A DNA stretch of 48,085 nucleotides from an uncultured Brevibacillus sp. (lineage in GTDB: Bacteria; Bacillota; Bacilli; Brevibacillales; Brevibacillaceae). The notes under the pieces were generated by a model, which worked only from the letters and a program-made list of their open reading frames with translations, did not search any database and had not been told where the DNA came from. The position numbers and the translations under genes were made by a program. The stretch lies in assembly GCF_947502445.1 (NCBI RefSeq), contig NZ_CANMZW010000044.1:1-48085 (forward strand), given 5' to 3'. Positions 8,244-16,524 of the stretch are shown here, in pieces. Every line of letters starts with the position of its first letter. Position 1 is the stretch's first letter.

Positions 8244-9602
8244 ATGTCTACCGTTGCTTTTCATACATTAGGTTGCAAAGTAAACAGCTATGAGACAGAA
8301 GCTATTTGGCAGCTGTTCAAAGCAGACGGCTATGAGAGAGTCGACTTTGAGCAGGATGAGGCAGATGTCTATGTCATTAACACTTGTACCGTTACCAATA
8401 CAGGTGATAAAAAGAGTCGCCAAGTAATTCGTCGTGCCATTCGCCGAAATCCTGAGGCGATTGTCGCGGTTACAGGTTGCTACGCACAAACCTCCCCAAG
8501 TGAGATTGCGCAAATTCCGGGAGTTGATATCGTAGTAGGTACGCAAGGCCGCGAAAAGCTGATCGAATACGTGGATCAAATTCGGCAGGAGCGGACACCG
8601 ATCAATGCCGTTGGAAACATCATGAAAGCTCGTGAGTTTGAGGAGCTGGATGTTCCTAACTTTATGGACCGTACGCGTGCTTCCCTGAAAATCCAGGAAG
8701 GCTGCAACAACTTCTGCACATTTTGCATTATTCCGTGGGCGCGTGGCTTGATGCGCTCCCGCAAGCCGGAAAGTGTAATTGAGCAAGCACAGAAGCTGGT
8801 AGAGGCAGGCTATTTGGAGATCGTTCTGACGGGAATTCACACTGGTGGATACGGCGAAGACCTGGAAGATTACAACCTCGCCAAGCTCTTGGTAGACCTG
8901 CATCAAGTAGAGGGACTAAAGCGCATTCGTATTAGTTCGATCGAAGCCAGTCAGATTACGGATGAAGTGATTGAGGTTATCAACAACTCTGACCGTGTCG
9001 TCCGCCATCTGCATGTACCGCTTCAAGCCGGTGATGACGAGGTTTTGAAACGCATGCGCCGCAAGTATACAACGGCTGAATTCTACGAAAAAATGGTCAA
9101 GGTTCGTGAAGCCTTGCCAGGTGCTGCTATTACAACTGACGTCATCGTGGGTTTCCCAGGTGAAACAGAAGAGCAGTTTATGAATGGCTACGAGTTTATC
9201 AAAAAAATCGGTTTTGCAGAGCTGCATGTATTCCCGTACTCCATGCGGACAGGAACACCAGCAGCACGCATGACGGATCAAATTCCAGAAGAAGAAAAGC
9301 ATCGCCGCGTGACTGAGCTGCTGGAGCTGAATCAACAACTGACCATGACCTACTCCAAGCAATTTGTTGGTGAGGTACTGGAGGTTATTCCAGAGCGCCC
9401 GTTTAAAGAAGCACCAGAAAGTGGTCTCTTAATGGGCTATTCCGATAACTACCTCAACGTCATTTTCCAGGGCGATGAGAGCATGATCGGTAAAATTTGC
9501 AAGGTACGCCTTGACGAGCCAGGCTCCGAATACTGCAGGGGGACCTTCGTCCGTGTCGTCGAAAACGATATGCTACCTTATTTGAAGGAGCGGGCTATAT
9601 GA
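8244..9602 (+). CDS. mtaB: tRNA (N6-threonylcarbamoyladenosine(37)-C2)-methylthiotransferase MtaB
   Basis: MtaB converts t6A at position 37 of ANN-decoding tRNAs to ms2t6A. It is a 452-residue radical SAM methylthiotransferase. The UPF0004 domain supplies one iron-sulfur cluster through Cys11 (LGCKVNSYE), Cys48 (NTCTVTN) and Cys79 (VTGCYAQ). The radical SAM cluster is CNNFCTFC with Cys154, Cys158 and Cys161. A TRAM domain lies at the C-terminus. LGCKVNSYETE separates MtaB from MiaB, which usually reads GCQMN. I chose ATG 8244 because AAAGGAGGA at 8229-8237 precedes it; an upstream start at 8169 lies inside rsmE. The stop overlaps the next start by ATGA. Confidence 0.95.
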   Translation: MSTVAFHTLGCKVNSYETEAIWQLFKADGYERVDFEQDEADVYVINTCTVTNTGDKKSRQVIRRAIRRNPEAIVAVTGCYAQTSPSEIAQIPGVDIVVGTQGREKLIEYVDQIRQERTPINAVGNIMKAREFEELDVPNFMDRTRASLKIQEGCNNFCTFCIIPWARGLMRSRKPESVIEQAQKLVEAGYLEIVLTGIHTGGYGEDLEDYNLAKLLVDLHQVEGLKRIRISSIEASQITDEVIEVINNSDRVVRHLHVPLQAGDDEVLKRMRRKYTTAEFYEKMVKVREALPGAAITTDVIVGFPGETEEQFMNGYEFIKKIGFAELHVFPYSMRTGTPAARMTDQIPEEEKHRRVTELLELNQQLTMTYSKQFVGEVLEVIPERPFKEAPESGLLMGYSDNYLNVIFQGDESMIGKICKVRLDEPGSEYCRGTFVRVVENDMLPYLKERAI

Positions 9603-10027
9603 GGGAACTTTCGGCTGGAGGCGTAGTGTACCGTGAGCAGGATTCAGAGTACATGCTTCTGTTGATCGAAGACCGCTATGGCAAGGTAACGCTCGCAAAA
9701 GGCAAGCAGGAGCTCGGAGAGACGATTGAAGAGACTGCACTACGAGAAGTACTGGAAGAGACCGGTGTAGCTGGTCGTCTGGATAAAAAGCTGGATATGA
9801 TTACGTATGAGTACCATCATCCAGTAACAGGCGAAATCGTGAACAAGGAAGTCCATTATTATTTGGTTGAGGCTTATAACACAGAAATTACCGTGCAGCT
9901 CGAAGAAATCAATGATGTGCATTGGCACACGGCTGCCGAGGCGTGGGAGCTTCAGTGTAGGCGGGGATACCGAAACAATGATAATGTTTTCCGCCTTGCC
10001 TTCCAACAATTAGGGATTGAGGTGTAA
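9599..10027 (+). CDS. Nudix hydrolase
   Basis: This 142-residue protein has a complete Nudix box at residues 35-57: G35, E41, REVLEETGV (49-57). That motif binds divalent metal and hydrolyses a nucleoside diphosphate linked to some other moiety. The substrate cannot be told from the sequence; a tryptophan-bearing C-terminal part (DVHWHTAAEAWEL) is typical of many small Nudix enzymes including Ap4A hydrolases and MutT-like proteins. The ATG overlaps the mtaB stop in ATGA and deoC starts 3 bases after its stop, so it is part of a coupled operon. Confidence 0.88.
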   Translation: MRELSAGGVVYREQDSEYMLLLIEDRYGKVTLAKGKQELGETIEETALREVLEETGVAGRLDKKLDMITYEYHHPVTGEIVNKEVHYYLVEAYNTEITVQLEEINDVHWHTAAEAWELQCRRGYRNNDNVFRLAFQQLGIEV

Positions 10028-10030
10028 TTC

Positions 10031-10696
10031 ATGAAAATGAATAAATATATCGATCACACGCTTTTGAAGCCTGAAGCGACACAAGCAATGATTGACAAGC
10101 TGTGCGCAGAAGCAAAAGAGCACGATTTCGCATCAGTTTGCGTGAACCCTTACTGGGTAAAGCGTTCCGCTGAGCTTTTGGCAGGGACAGATGTAAAAGT
10201 ATGCACAGTTATCGGCTTCCCTCTGGGAGCATCTACAACAGAAGTAAAAGCAGCAGAAACACGTGATGCGATTAGAAGCGGAGCGACCGAGGTAGATATG
10301 GTACTCAACGTGGGTGCCTTGAAGTCCGGTGATTTGGAAACGGTGAAAACTGACGTTGCGGCTGTGAAGCAAGCAGCTGGGAATGTTCTGCTCAAAGTGA
10401 TTTTGGAAACAGGTCTTTTGACAGACGAAGAAAAAGAAACAGCGTGCAAGCTCTGTGTGGAAGCAGGTGCTGACTACGTGAAAACGTCCACCGGTTTTGG
10501 TCCTGGTGGCGCAACAGTAGAAGATATTGCTCTCATGCGCAAGTCGGTTGGCGCTGATGTAGGCGTAAAGGCTTCTGGCGGCGTACGTGATGGCGAAGCA
10601 GCATTGGCGATGATCGAAGCAGGTGCGAGCCGGATCGGGACTAGCTCTGGTGTGTCTATTGTCACTGGTGCAAAAACGACAGGAAGCGGATACTAG
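10031..10696 (+). CDS. deoC: deoxyribose-phosphate aldolase DeoC
   Basis: DeoC cleaves 2-deoxyribose-5-phosphate to glyceraldehyde-3-phosphate and acetaldehyde in deoxynucleoside salvage. The 221-residue TIM-barrel shows YIDHTLLKPEAT at the N-terminus, EVDMVLNVGA with the catalytic aspartate, VKTSTGFGPGGAT with the Schiff-base lysine, and VGVKASGGVRD with the second lysine. Length is normal for the short bacterial form. GAGGTG sits 7 bases upstream of ATG 10031; a second ATG at 10037 is possible. It is the last gene of the run that began at prmA and is followed by a strong terminator. In Bacillus deoC is often in a dra-nupC-pdp operon; that context is absent here. Confidence 0.95.
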   Translation: MKMNKYIDHTLLKPEATQAMIDKLCAEAKEHDFASVCVNPYWVKRSAELLAGTDVKVCTVIGFPLGASTTEVKAAETRDAIRSGATEVDMVLNVGALKSGDLETVKTDVAAVKQAAGNVLLKVILETGLLTDEEKETACKLCVEAGADYVKTSTGFGPGGATVEDIALMRKSVGADVGVKASGGVRDGEAALAMIEAGASRIGTSSGVSIVTGAKTTGSGY

Positions 10697-10705
10697 TAGG
10701 GGAGA

Positions 10706-10737
10706 AAAGCCTGGCCAAGGATAGGCCGGGCTTTTTC
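10706..10737 (+). terminator. Rho-independent terminator after deoC
   Basis: AGCCTGGCC (10708-10716) pairs with GGCCGGGCT (10724-10732; one G-T pair) around a seven-base loop, followed by a T-tract. Confidence 0.88.
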
Positions 10738-10821
10738 CGTGATCAAGGCCCCAATCCGTTTGCTTCAAAAAATACAATAGCCTAAGAGAGAGATAGGAGT
10801 TTGGGAAAAGGGGGAACAGCA

Positions 10822-11217
10822 ATGAAGATCATTAGAGGGATCGTGATCTTGCTGGCCTTTTATGGAGCGGGTATAGCTGCGAGCAAATGGCTTCACATCC
10901 CTTTGCCAGGGAACCTGACGGGGATGCTGCTATTGACACTAGGACTTTGTATGGGCTGGATACGCATGGATTGGGTCGAACAGGCAAGCTCCTTTCTTGT
11001 ACGACACATGATGCTCTTTTTTGTGCCGATCATTGTTGGTGTTGCCTCATACATGAATTCGCTTTCCCAAGATCCATGGCCGATTCTGGTTGCACTTGTC
11101 GCAGGTCCGATGCTTGTCATGCTTGTTACTGGTCGAGTGGTTCAATGGTATCTAAAGCGACAAAGGCAAAAAGAGAAGCCGTCCGTGCAGCAAGAAGGGA
11201 GGGCTCTCGATGCTTAG
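10822..11217 (+). CDS. CidA/LrgA family membrane protein
   Basis: This 131-residue protein has about four hydrophobic segments and the family pattern GIAASKWLHIPLPGNLTGMLLL, then VRHMMLFFVPIIVG. It pairs with the LrgB-like gene that overlaps it by 8 bases. In Staphylococcus LrgA/CidA were proposed to act like holin/antiholin; in Bacillus subtilis related pairs take up or export pyruvate. Which role applies here cannot be decided from sequence. I chose ATG 10822 because a run of G (10810-10814) precedes it at a suitable distance; a TTG at 10801 is in frame. No LytTR or LysR-type regulator gene adjoins it. Confidence 0.85.
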   Translation: MKIIRGIVILLAFYGAGIAASKWLHIPLPGNLTGMLLLTLGLCMGWIRMDWVEQASSFLVRHMMLFFVPIIVGVASYMNSLSQDPWPILVALVAGPMLVMLVTGRVVQWYLKRQRQKEKPSVQQEGRALDA

Positions 11218-11875
11218 TCAATTGTTTGCGATCTTAGTTACGCTCGCAGGCTACAAAGGCGCTACGTCAATCTCAGCACGCTTCCCCCGCTTGCAACCCC
11301 TGATTGTTGCGGTTGTCCTCGTATGGGTATTGTGGTGGGCGCTCAGCAGTGACTGGGAGGCGTTTTCTAGTGGAGGCCAATGGATCTCGTTTTGGCTCGG
11401 CCCTGCTACTGTAGCGTTGGCAGTGCCTTTAGCAAAACAAATCAGAGAGTTCGCACATATTTGGCGGGGCGTTGTTCTCGGTATTTGTGTTGGCTGCGCG
11501 GTAGCAATTTTAACGGTTTATGTGATTCATTGGTGTTTTGGATCAGATGAAGTCCTTCTTAAAAGCATGCTCAGCAAGTCAGTGACTACACCCATTGCGT
11601 TGGAGCTTGCGCGCTCGGTAGGTGGTGTCCCCGCATTGGCAGCCTTTTTCACAGCACTGACAGGGATGATCGGGGTTCTCATCGCCAGGCCAGTGCTCAA
11701 GTGGGGCGGAATTACGGACGATTGGGCCATTGGGATTGCAGTTGGCACAAGTGCACATGCGATCGGTACTGCCAGCTTGAACCGGATATCCCCAGTCCAG
11801 ACGGCGGCCTCCAGTGTGGCAATGATTGTAGCAGGTGTAATCACTTCGCTCTATTTGATTCCATTTACACTGTAG
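11210..11875 (+). CDS. LrgB/CidB family membrane protein
   Basis: This 221-residue protein is predicted to cross the membrane several times. It has the LrgB signature with GPATVALAVPLAKQ and KSVTTPIALELARSVGG, ending with GTSAHAIGTASLNRI. It is the partner of the LrgA-like protein: the ATG lies inside the last codons of that gene, which implies translational coupling. Depending on the family branch the pair could act in murein hydrolase export, overflow metabolism or pyruvate transport. It ends 6 bases from the stop of a convergent gene, with no obvious terminator in between. Confidence 0.87.
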   Translation: MLSQLFAILVTLAGYKGATSISARFPRLQPLIVAVVLVWVLWWALSSDWEAFSSGGQWISFWLGPATVALAVPLAKQIREFAHIWRGVVLGICVGCAVAILTVYVIHWCFGSDEVLLKSMLSKSVTTPIALELARSVGGVPALAAFFTALTGMIGVLIARPVLKWGGITDDWAIGIAVGTSAHAIGTASLNRISPVQTAASSVAMIVAGVITSLYLIPFTL

Positions 11876-11881
11876 CCCCGC

Positions 11882-12826
11882 TTATCTGCTGATTTTTCGT
11901 TTATCCGGGATGAGCCACTGGATAAAGCGAGCGATATGCGCAGCAAAAGGCAAGGCGACAAGGGAGCAGACCAAATTAAAAATCGTCTGGGAGTGGGCGA
12001 TCTGCATCGAAGGATTGTCCGTTAAAAAAGCACTCACCAGGGCAAGCTGGGGAAGTATGGGTAAAAAGACGAGAGCACCTGCGACATTAAATAACGTATG
12101 GCACCAGGCTACTTGCTTGGAGGCAATATTGGTTCCGATGCTGGCGATGACTGCAGTAAAGCAAGTACCGATATTGGCGCCAAGTACGATCGCGAGAGCA
12201 GTTTCCATCGATAATACTTGATGTGTCAACAGCCCCATCGTAATCACGGTAGTTGCCGAACCACTATGAATCAGAGCGGTAAAGACAATCCCAGTGATGA
12301 GCCCGACCCAGATGGAATGATTACTTTCCATAAACAGGGAGCGAAATGTTTCAGATTGCTCCAAAGGCTTTGCCATGATCTTCATGGTGTCAATACCGAG
12401 GAAAATGAGTCCGAACCCGGCAATAACGAGCCCGATGCAACGGATGTTTCGGCGGGGCATCAACCATAGTGCGACACCTATGAGCAGCATAGGTATGGCA
12501 AAAGACTCCAGCTTGAGCGCGATCAGCTCGGTGGTAACGGTCGTACCTAGATTCGTACCGAGTATAATTCCGACGGTCTGCGTAAATTGGATCAATCCCG
12601 CATTGGTCAGCCCGATAGTCAAAACAGTTACGGCGCTGGAGCTCTGCAAAACAAAGGTGGTCAAAAGTCCAATCCAAAAGCTGTGGACTGGTGTTCGTGT
12701 GAAGCGTGACATCCATTCTTCCATTTTCTTGCCTGCGAGATTTTGAAAGCCAGTCCGCATGGCATACATACCGAACAGAAAAAAGCTAAGCCCGAACGTA
12801 AAAGGAGCGAGGATGGAAACGATCAC
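11882..12826 (-). CDS. Na/Pi cotransporter family protein (short form)
   Basis: The 314-residue membrane protein has the two inverted half-repeats of the Na+/phosphate cotransporter (PF02690) family. The first half reads VLQSSSAVTVLTIGL and GTNLGTTVT; the second reads ALIHSGSATTVITMGLL and GANIGTCFTA. Canonical members have QSSSA in both halves, so the second here is changed to HSGSA. The cytoplasmic PhoU-like C-terminal domain of the longer NptA-type proteins is absent. The start is GTG (12824-12826) behind AAGGAGG, about ten bases upstream on the minus strand. Substrate is probably phosphate but this is inferred. It is divergent from the rRNA methyltransferase gene and convergent with lrgB. 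Confidence 0.88.
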   Translation of the reverse strand: MIVSILAPFTFGLSFFLFGMYAMRTGFQNLAGKKMEEWMSRFTRTPVHSFWIGLLTTFVLQSSSAVTVLTIGLTNAGLIQFTQTVGIILGTNLGTTVTTELIALKLESFAIPMLLIGVALWLMPRRNIRCIGLVIAGFGLIFLGIDTMKIMAKPLEQSETFRSLFMESNHSIWVGLITGIVFTALIHSGSATTVITMGLLTHQVLSMETALAIVLGANIGTCFTAVIASIGTNIASKQVAWCHTLFNVAGALVFLPILPQLALVSAFLTDNPSMQIAHSQTIFNLVCSLVALPFAAHIARFIQWLIPDKRKISR

Positions 12827-12883
12827 TGCGATGGGTCCTCCTTCTTTACAGGGTCAAAAGAGATACTATAACGCTATGCCTGT

Positions 12884-12919
12884 ACCAGGTCGGGCATGAC
12901 AATTGCCTGACCAGGTCAG
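12884..12919. repeat. direct repeat and palindrome between divergent genes
   Basis: ACCAGGTC occurs at 12884-12891 and again at 12910-12917. The second copy lies inside the odd palindrome CTGACC-A-GGTCAG (12907-12919). The element sits in the 137-base region shared by the divergent transporter and methyltransferase genes, so it could be an operator. No regulator can be named. Confidence 0.4.
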
Positions 12920-12963
12920 CGAGGAAACGCTTAGGAAAGCCAGATCAGAGGAGGAATAAAAGC

Positions 12964-14259
12964 ATGGCAAAAGTATTGTTGAACCAACATCGTAAAAAGC
13001 GATTGGAAACAGGGCATCCATGGATTTTCAAATCAGAGGTGCTGGAAATTCAAGGTGACGTCGTACCAGGTGAAATTGTTGAGGTTGCCAATCATAAAGG
13101 GCATTTTCTTGCAAAAGGATATATCAACCCGGCTTCACAAATGATTGTACGCATCCTCAGCTACGACCAAAAAGAGACGATTGACTATGATTTCTTTCTG
13201 AATAAAATCAGACAAGCAGCCGAGTTTCGTACCCGTTTTGTGGACAACCCTAGAGCGTGTCGCGTCATTTACGGGGAAGCGGACTTTTTGCCAGGACTGA
13301 TCGTCGATCGCTACGAAGATATTTTGGTGGTCCAGGTTCTTTCACTCGGAATGGAGCAGCGTATGACGTGGATTCGTGATGCTTTGGTTGAAGTGTTTTC
13401 GCCGACGGGGATTTATTTGCGTAATGATGTACCAGTGCGGGAGCTCGAAGGCTTGACGCAAAGCAAAGAGGTGCTCTACGGCGAATGTCCGCGTGAGGTC
13501 ATGATTGAGGAAAACGGACTCAAATATTTCGTGGATATCGTTGAGGGACAAAAAACAGGCTTCTTCTACGATCAGCGGGAAAACCGTGCTTCGATCGCAC
13601 CGCTTATGAAGGGCTGGGGCGAAAAACACGGTATCGCGCTCTCGAACGTAGAAGTAGAGGGAGAACAGAAGCTGCTTCCTGTCGACAAGCGTGGAAAAGT
13701 CGTCAAAAACCCGTTTTGGGACGGAGCAGAGGTACTGGAGTGCTTTACCCATACTGGTTCCTTCACGCTGAACGCGTGCAAGCACGGGGCTAAAAAAGTG
13801 ACTGCATTGGACATATCTGAGCATGCAATTGAAACTGCGAAACGCAATATTACGCTCAACGGCTTTTTACATCGGGTCGATTTTGTGGTAGCGAATGCTT
13901 TTGATTACTTGCGTGAAAATGTAGAGGCAGGGAAAAACTGGGATGTTGTGATTCTGGACCCACCAGCCTTTGCAAAATCTCGCGGAGCAGTAAAAGGGGC
14001 GGTCCGTGGCTACAAGGATATTAACCTCCACGGCATGAAGCTGGTTCGACCAGGCGGGTTCCTCGTAACCGCATCTTGCTCCTATCATATGTCCCCAGAG
14101 CTGTTCCTGGATACGATTCAGGAGGCCGCTATGGATGCGAAGAAAATTTTGCGTCTGATTGAATGGCGTGGGGCGGGCAAGGATCATCCTCAAATTAGCG
14201 GGGCTGATGAAGCGCATTATCTTAAGTTTGCCATTTTTGAAGTACGGGATCGTCGCTAG
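12964..14259 (+). CDS. class I SAM-dependent rRNA methyltransferase (RlmI/YwbD-like)
   Basis: This 431-residue protein has an N-terminal PUA domain (MAKVLLNQHRKKRLETGHPW), then the EEHR-like linker, then a Rossmann methyltransferase domain. KTGFFYDQRENR, ECFTHTGSFTLNACKHGA (SAM motif I), DILDPPAFAKS-type motif IV (VVILDPPAFAKS) and TASCSYHMSPELF match RlmI, which makes m5C1962 in E. coli 23S rRNA. Family members are usually near 395 residues. The extra length is a charged stretch of about 40 residues (about 215-255) between KTGFFYDQREN and SAM motif I. GAGGAGG lies 9 bases upstream of the ATG. The exact rRNA target in this organism is inferred. Confidence 0.88.
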   Translation: MAKVLLNQHRKKRLETGHPWIFKSEVLEIQGDVVPGEIVEVANHKGHFLAKGYINPASQMIVRILSYDQKETIDYDFFLNKIRQAAEFRTRFVDNPRACRVIYGEADFLPGLIVDRYEDILVVQVLSLGMEQRMTWIRDALVEVFSPTGIYLRNDVPVRELEGLTQSKEVLYGECPREVMIEENGLKYFVDIVEGQKTGFFYDQRENRASIAPLMKGWGEKHGIALSNVEVEGEQKLLPVDKRGKVVKNPFWDGAEVLECFTHTGSFTLNACKHGAKKVTALDISEHAIETAKRNITLNGFLHRVDFVVANAFDYLRENVEAGKNWDVVILDPPAFAKSRGAVKGAVRGYKDINLHGMKLVRPGGFLVTASCSYHMSPELFLDTIQEAAMDAKKILRLIEWRGAGKDHPQISGADEAHYLKFAIFEVRDRR

Positions 14260-14270
14260 ATGGATGATAA

Positions 14271-14299
14271 AAGAGCGCCTCATAACGGGGCGCTTTTTT
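14271..14299. terminator. bidirectional terminator
   Basis: AGCGCC (14274-14279) pairs with GGCGCT (14289-14294), followed by six T on the plus strand and preceded by A residues that give TTTT on the minus strand. It separates the convergent methyltransferase gene and the small minus-strand gene. Confidence 0.8.
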
Positions 14300-14301
14300 G
14301 G

Positions 14302-14493
14302 TCATCTTGCTTTAGGTTTTTCAAAAATCAGTTCAAAATAATTGGCCATTCCGTCACCGCCAGTGCTTGGGGCAAAGATTTGCACAAGCCGCCAGCCTTC
14401 TTCTGCATGCTGATTCACGATGGCCTGATAATCTTCTTTTGGGCGTCTGCGAAACGACGACAGCTCCACCCGCACAAATTTGTATTCATACAT
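14302..14493 (-). CDS. DUF4177 domain-containing protein
   Basis: This 63-residue protein begins MYEYKFVRVELSSF and contains YQAIVNQHAEEGWRLVQIFAP, the pattern of the small DUF4177 family (a short beta-alpha-beta protein with a conserved EGW). Function is unknown. I chose the ATG at 14491-14493 because GGGAGGG lies 8 bases upstream on the minus strand; a longer frame to 14568 runs into the upstream gene. It follows the zinc-ribbon-like gene by about 70 bases and probably shares its transcript. Confidence 0.82.
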   Translation of the reverse strand: MYEYKFVRVELSSFRRRPKEDYQAIVNQHAEEGWRLVQIFAPSTGGDGMANYFELIFEKPKAR

Positions 14494-14564
14494 AAACGTA
14501 CCCTCCCGAGGAAAATAGTCTCGCTCTCTTATACGGGAATTGTGTCGGAAGGGTTGCAAATCCG

Positions 14565-15059
14565 TCACTCTGCAAATTGCCTATCGTTCATGACACGATG
14601 CACCAGATCTAGCGATTGCTTAATGCCAAGCTCTTTTCCGAGAATAACTTGTCCTTCTGCCGGGGTAGCAGCCCGTACATGACTCAAGGCCTGTAGCTCG
14701 TGCGAAATCAAATGCTCAATAAGATAAAGCTGTACCTGGCCAATTTCCCGCTCGCTTTTTCGATCTCGTTCGTTGTACTTTGCACGGTCTCGGCTTTCTT
14801 CCACGTATTTGTCGATATCGTTTTCCAAAAAACGGGAGGCAGTGCAAATGATTTCACGGTAGTCGTCCGTTTGCGAGGGAATGCTTCGGATCGTATGGCC
14901 AAGATGCGCAAGCAAGAACTTGTTCAGCACGATGCTGTTTCGTGTGTACTCGTTGTGCAAAAGGGAATACTCCCCCAAAAAAGACCCGCTTTCTTTGTCA
15001 AAGCCGTGCAAGAGTGTGTAGGAAGAGCAATACGAGCAAAACAGTAGATAATCTCTCAT
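14565..15059 (-). CDS. hypothetical protein with N-terminal Cys pair
   Basis: I do not recognise this 164-residue protein. The N-terminus has LLFCSYCSSYTLLHGFD, a CxxC pair that could be half of a zinc site. No second CxxC follows, so a full zinc ribbon is not evident. The middle is rich in charged residues (DKYVEESRDRAKYNERDRKSER) and probably helical. The C-terminus is helical with conserved-looking HELQALSHVRAATPAEGQ. There is no signal peptide or membrane segment. Of two ATG codons six bases apart, the downstream one (15057-15059) fits better to GGGGGA on the minus strand. It lies upstream of the DUF4177 gene. Confidence 0.75.
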   Translation of the reverse strand: MRDYLLFCSYCSSYTLLHGFDKESGSFLGEYSLLHNEYTRNSIVLNKFLLAHLGHTIRSIPSQTDDYREIICTASRFLENDIDKYVEESRDRAKYNERDRKSEREIGQVQLYLIEHLISHELQALSHVRAATPAEGQVILGKELGIKQSLDLVHRVMNDRQFAE

Positions 15060-15287
15060 GGACATTCCCCCAACCCAAGTGCTCCATGACAGGAAGTTTA
15101 TTAGCCATGATATGATAAAGGAAGTCGTTGGGTGATACTTGTGTCTCTTGTATTTGACGTTTGGTTTGTGTATGCTAAATGACGTACTTTAGCCTGATAA
15201 AAGAGCATCTGATGGGCTTTTGCATAGCATAGGAGAGGAACCGAAACGGGATAGACGCTTTTGTGTGTCCGTGGAGAGGAAAGGAGC

Positions 15288-16421
15288 ATGGCACAGATGG
15301 GAAACGAAAAGATTCGCCTGGGCATCATTTATGGAGGAAAATCCTCGGAGCACGAGGTTTCATTGCGCACTGCCATGTCGATCATGAAGGCAGTGGATGC
15401 AAATAGATATGAAGTAACCCCAATATACGTTCAACTGGATGGCTCATGGGTAAAAGGAGAGGCAATTTCAGGTCAGTTGCCTGAAAAGATCGAAGCGTTG
15501 CGCTTGTCAGCAGGTGAGTCTGCTGAGAACGGTGAGGAGCGCGGACAGGAAGTGGTTGCGTCGAGCAGACCAGCTTCTCTTTTTGCCATCGGGCAGCAGG
15601 TAGATGTCATCTTTCCAGTCGTTCATGGACCCAATGGTGAAGATGGCACGATTCAGGGGATGCTAGAGCTTGCAAACCTGCCTTACGTGGGAACAGGTGT
15701 AATGGCCTCCGCTGTCGGTATGGACAAATGGATGATGAAAACCGTATTTGCCCAAGCCGGATTGCCACAAGTCAAATACGTGGGTTTGCTTCGCTCGCAA
15801 TGGGAAAGAAATCAAGAGGAAGTAATGGACAAAATCGAGCGTGAACTCGGCTATCCGTGCTTCGTGAAGCCAGCCAATATGGGCTCTAGTGTAGGGATCA
15901 GCAAAGCAAAAAATCGTAGCGAGCTGGCACATGCACTTGAGGTTGCAGCCAAGTTTGACCGTCGATTGATTGTTGAGGAGTTCGTTGTTGCGCGAGAGCT
16001 CGAGATTGGTGTCCTCGGAAATGAAGACCTCGTTACCTCTGTCGTGGGTGAGGTCATTGCTGCAAAGGAATTTTATGACTATGAAGCCAAATACAAAGGC
16101 GCAGGAACAGAGCTGTCCATCCCTGCAATCATTCCAGACCATGTAGCTGACCAAATTGCGGAGGTTGCCAAGACGGCTTTTCACGCATTGGATGGCTCAG
16201 GGCTTTCTCGGGTTGACTTTTTCTGGGATGAGAAAAACGATCAGCTCTACATCAATGAAGTGAATACGATGCCTGGCTTTACACCGTTCAGCATGTATCC
16301 GATGCTCTTCCAGGCTGCTGGAGTGGGCTACAGTGAGCTGATTGACCGCTTGGTGCAGCTGGCGCTTGAGCGTCACGCCGATAAGCAACGCAACATCGTG
16401 GATGCAGAGGAATTGGAATAG
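15288..16421 (+). CDS. ddl: D-alanine--D-alanine ligase
   Basis: Ddl joins two D-alanines for the peptidoglycan stem using ATP. The 377-residue protein has the N-terminal GGKSSEHEVSL motif, FPVVHGPNGEDGTIQGMLEL, an ATP-grasp domain and INEVNTMPGFT with metal ligands. The omega-loop segment EFYDYEAKY is typical of true D-Ala:D-Ala ligases rather than D-Ala:D-Lac enzymes, so no vancomycin-type specificity is indicated. ATG 15288 fits GGAGAGG at 15273-15279; ATG 15297 with AAGGAG is an alternative that would lose three residues. murF, the next step in the pathway, lies 0.7 kb away on the other strand. Confidence 0.95.
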   Translation: MAQMGNEKIRLGIIYGGKSSEHEVSLRTAMSIMKAVDANRYEVTPIYVQLDGSWVKGEAISGQLPEKIEALRLSAGESAENGEERGQEVVASSRPASLFAIGQQVDVIFPVVHGPNGEDGTIQGMLELANLPYVGTGVMASAVGMDKWMMKTVFAQAGLPQVKYVGLLRSQWERNQEEVMDKIERELGYPCFVKPANMGSSVGISKAKNRSELAHALEVAAKFDRRLIVEEFVVARELEIGVLGNEDLVTSVVGEVIAAKEFYDYEAKYKGAGTELSIPAIIPDHVADQIAEVAKTAFHALDGSGLSRVDFFWDEKNDQLYINEVNTMPGFTPFSMYPMLFQAAGVGYSELIDRLVQLALERHADKQRNIVDAEELE

Positions 16422-16444
16422 TATATGAATCATGCAAAAGTAGG

Positions 16445-16475
16445 AAAGGATGCGCTGTACTGGCATCCTTTTTTT
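16445..16475 (+). terminator. Rho-independent terminator after ddl
   Basis: AAAGGATGC (16445-16453) pairs with GCATCCTTT (16463-16471) around nine bases, followed by seven T. Confidence 0.88.
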
Positions 16476-16524
16476 GGTATAGTGGTTAAAATGTTTCCCC
16501 AACAACCGAACAGGAGGGACGTAG

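Noticed and set aside
15154..15182. TTGACG with TATGCTAAAT upstream of ddl as a promoter
   Set aside because: The -10 hexamers do not fall at a good distance, so I mention it here but do not call it.
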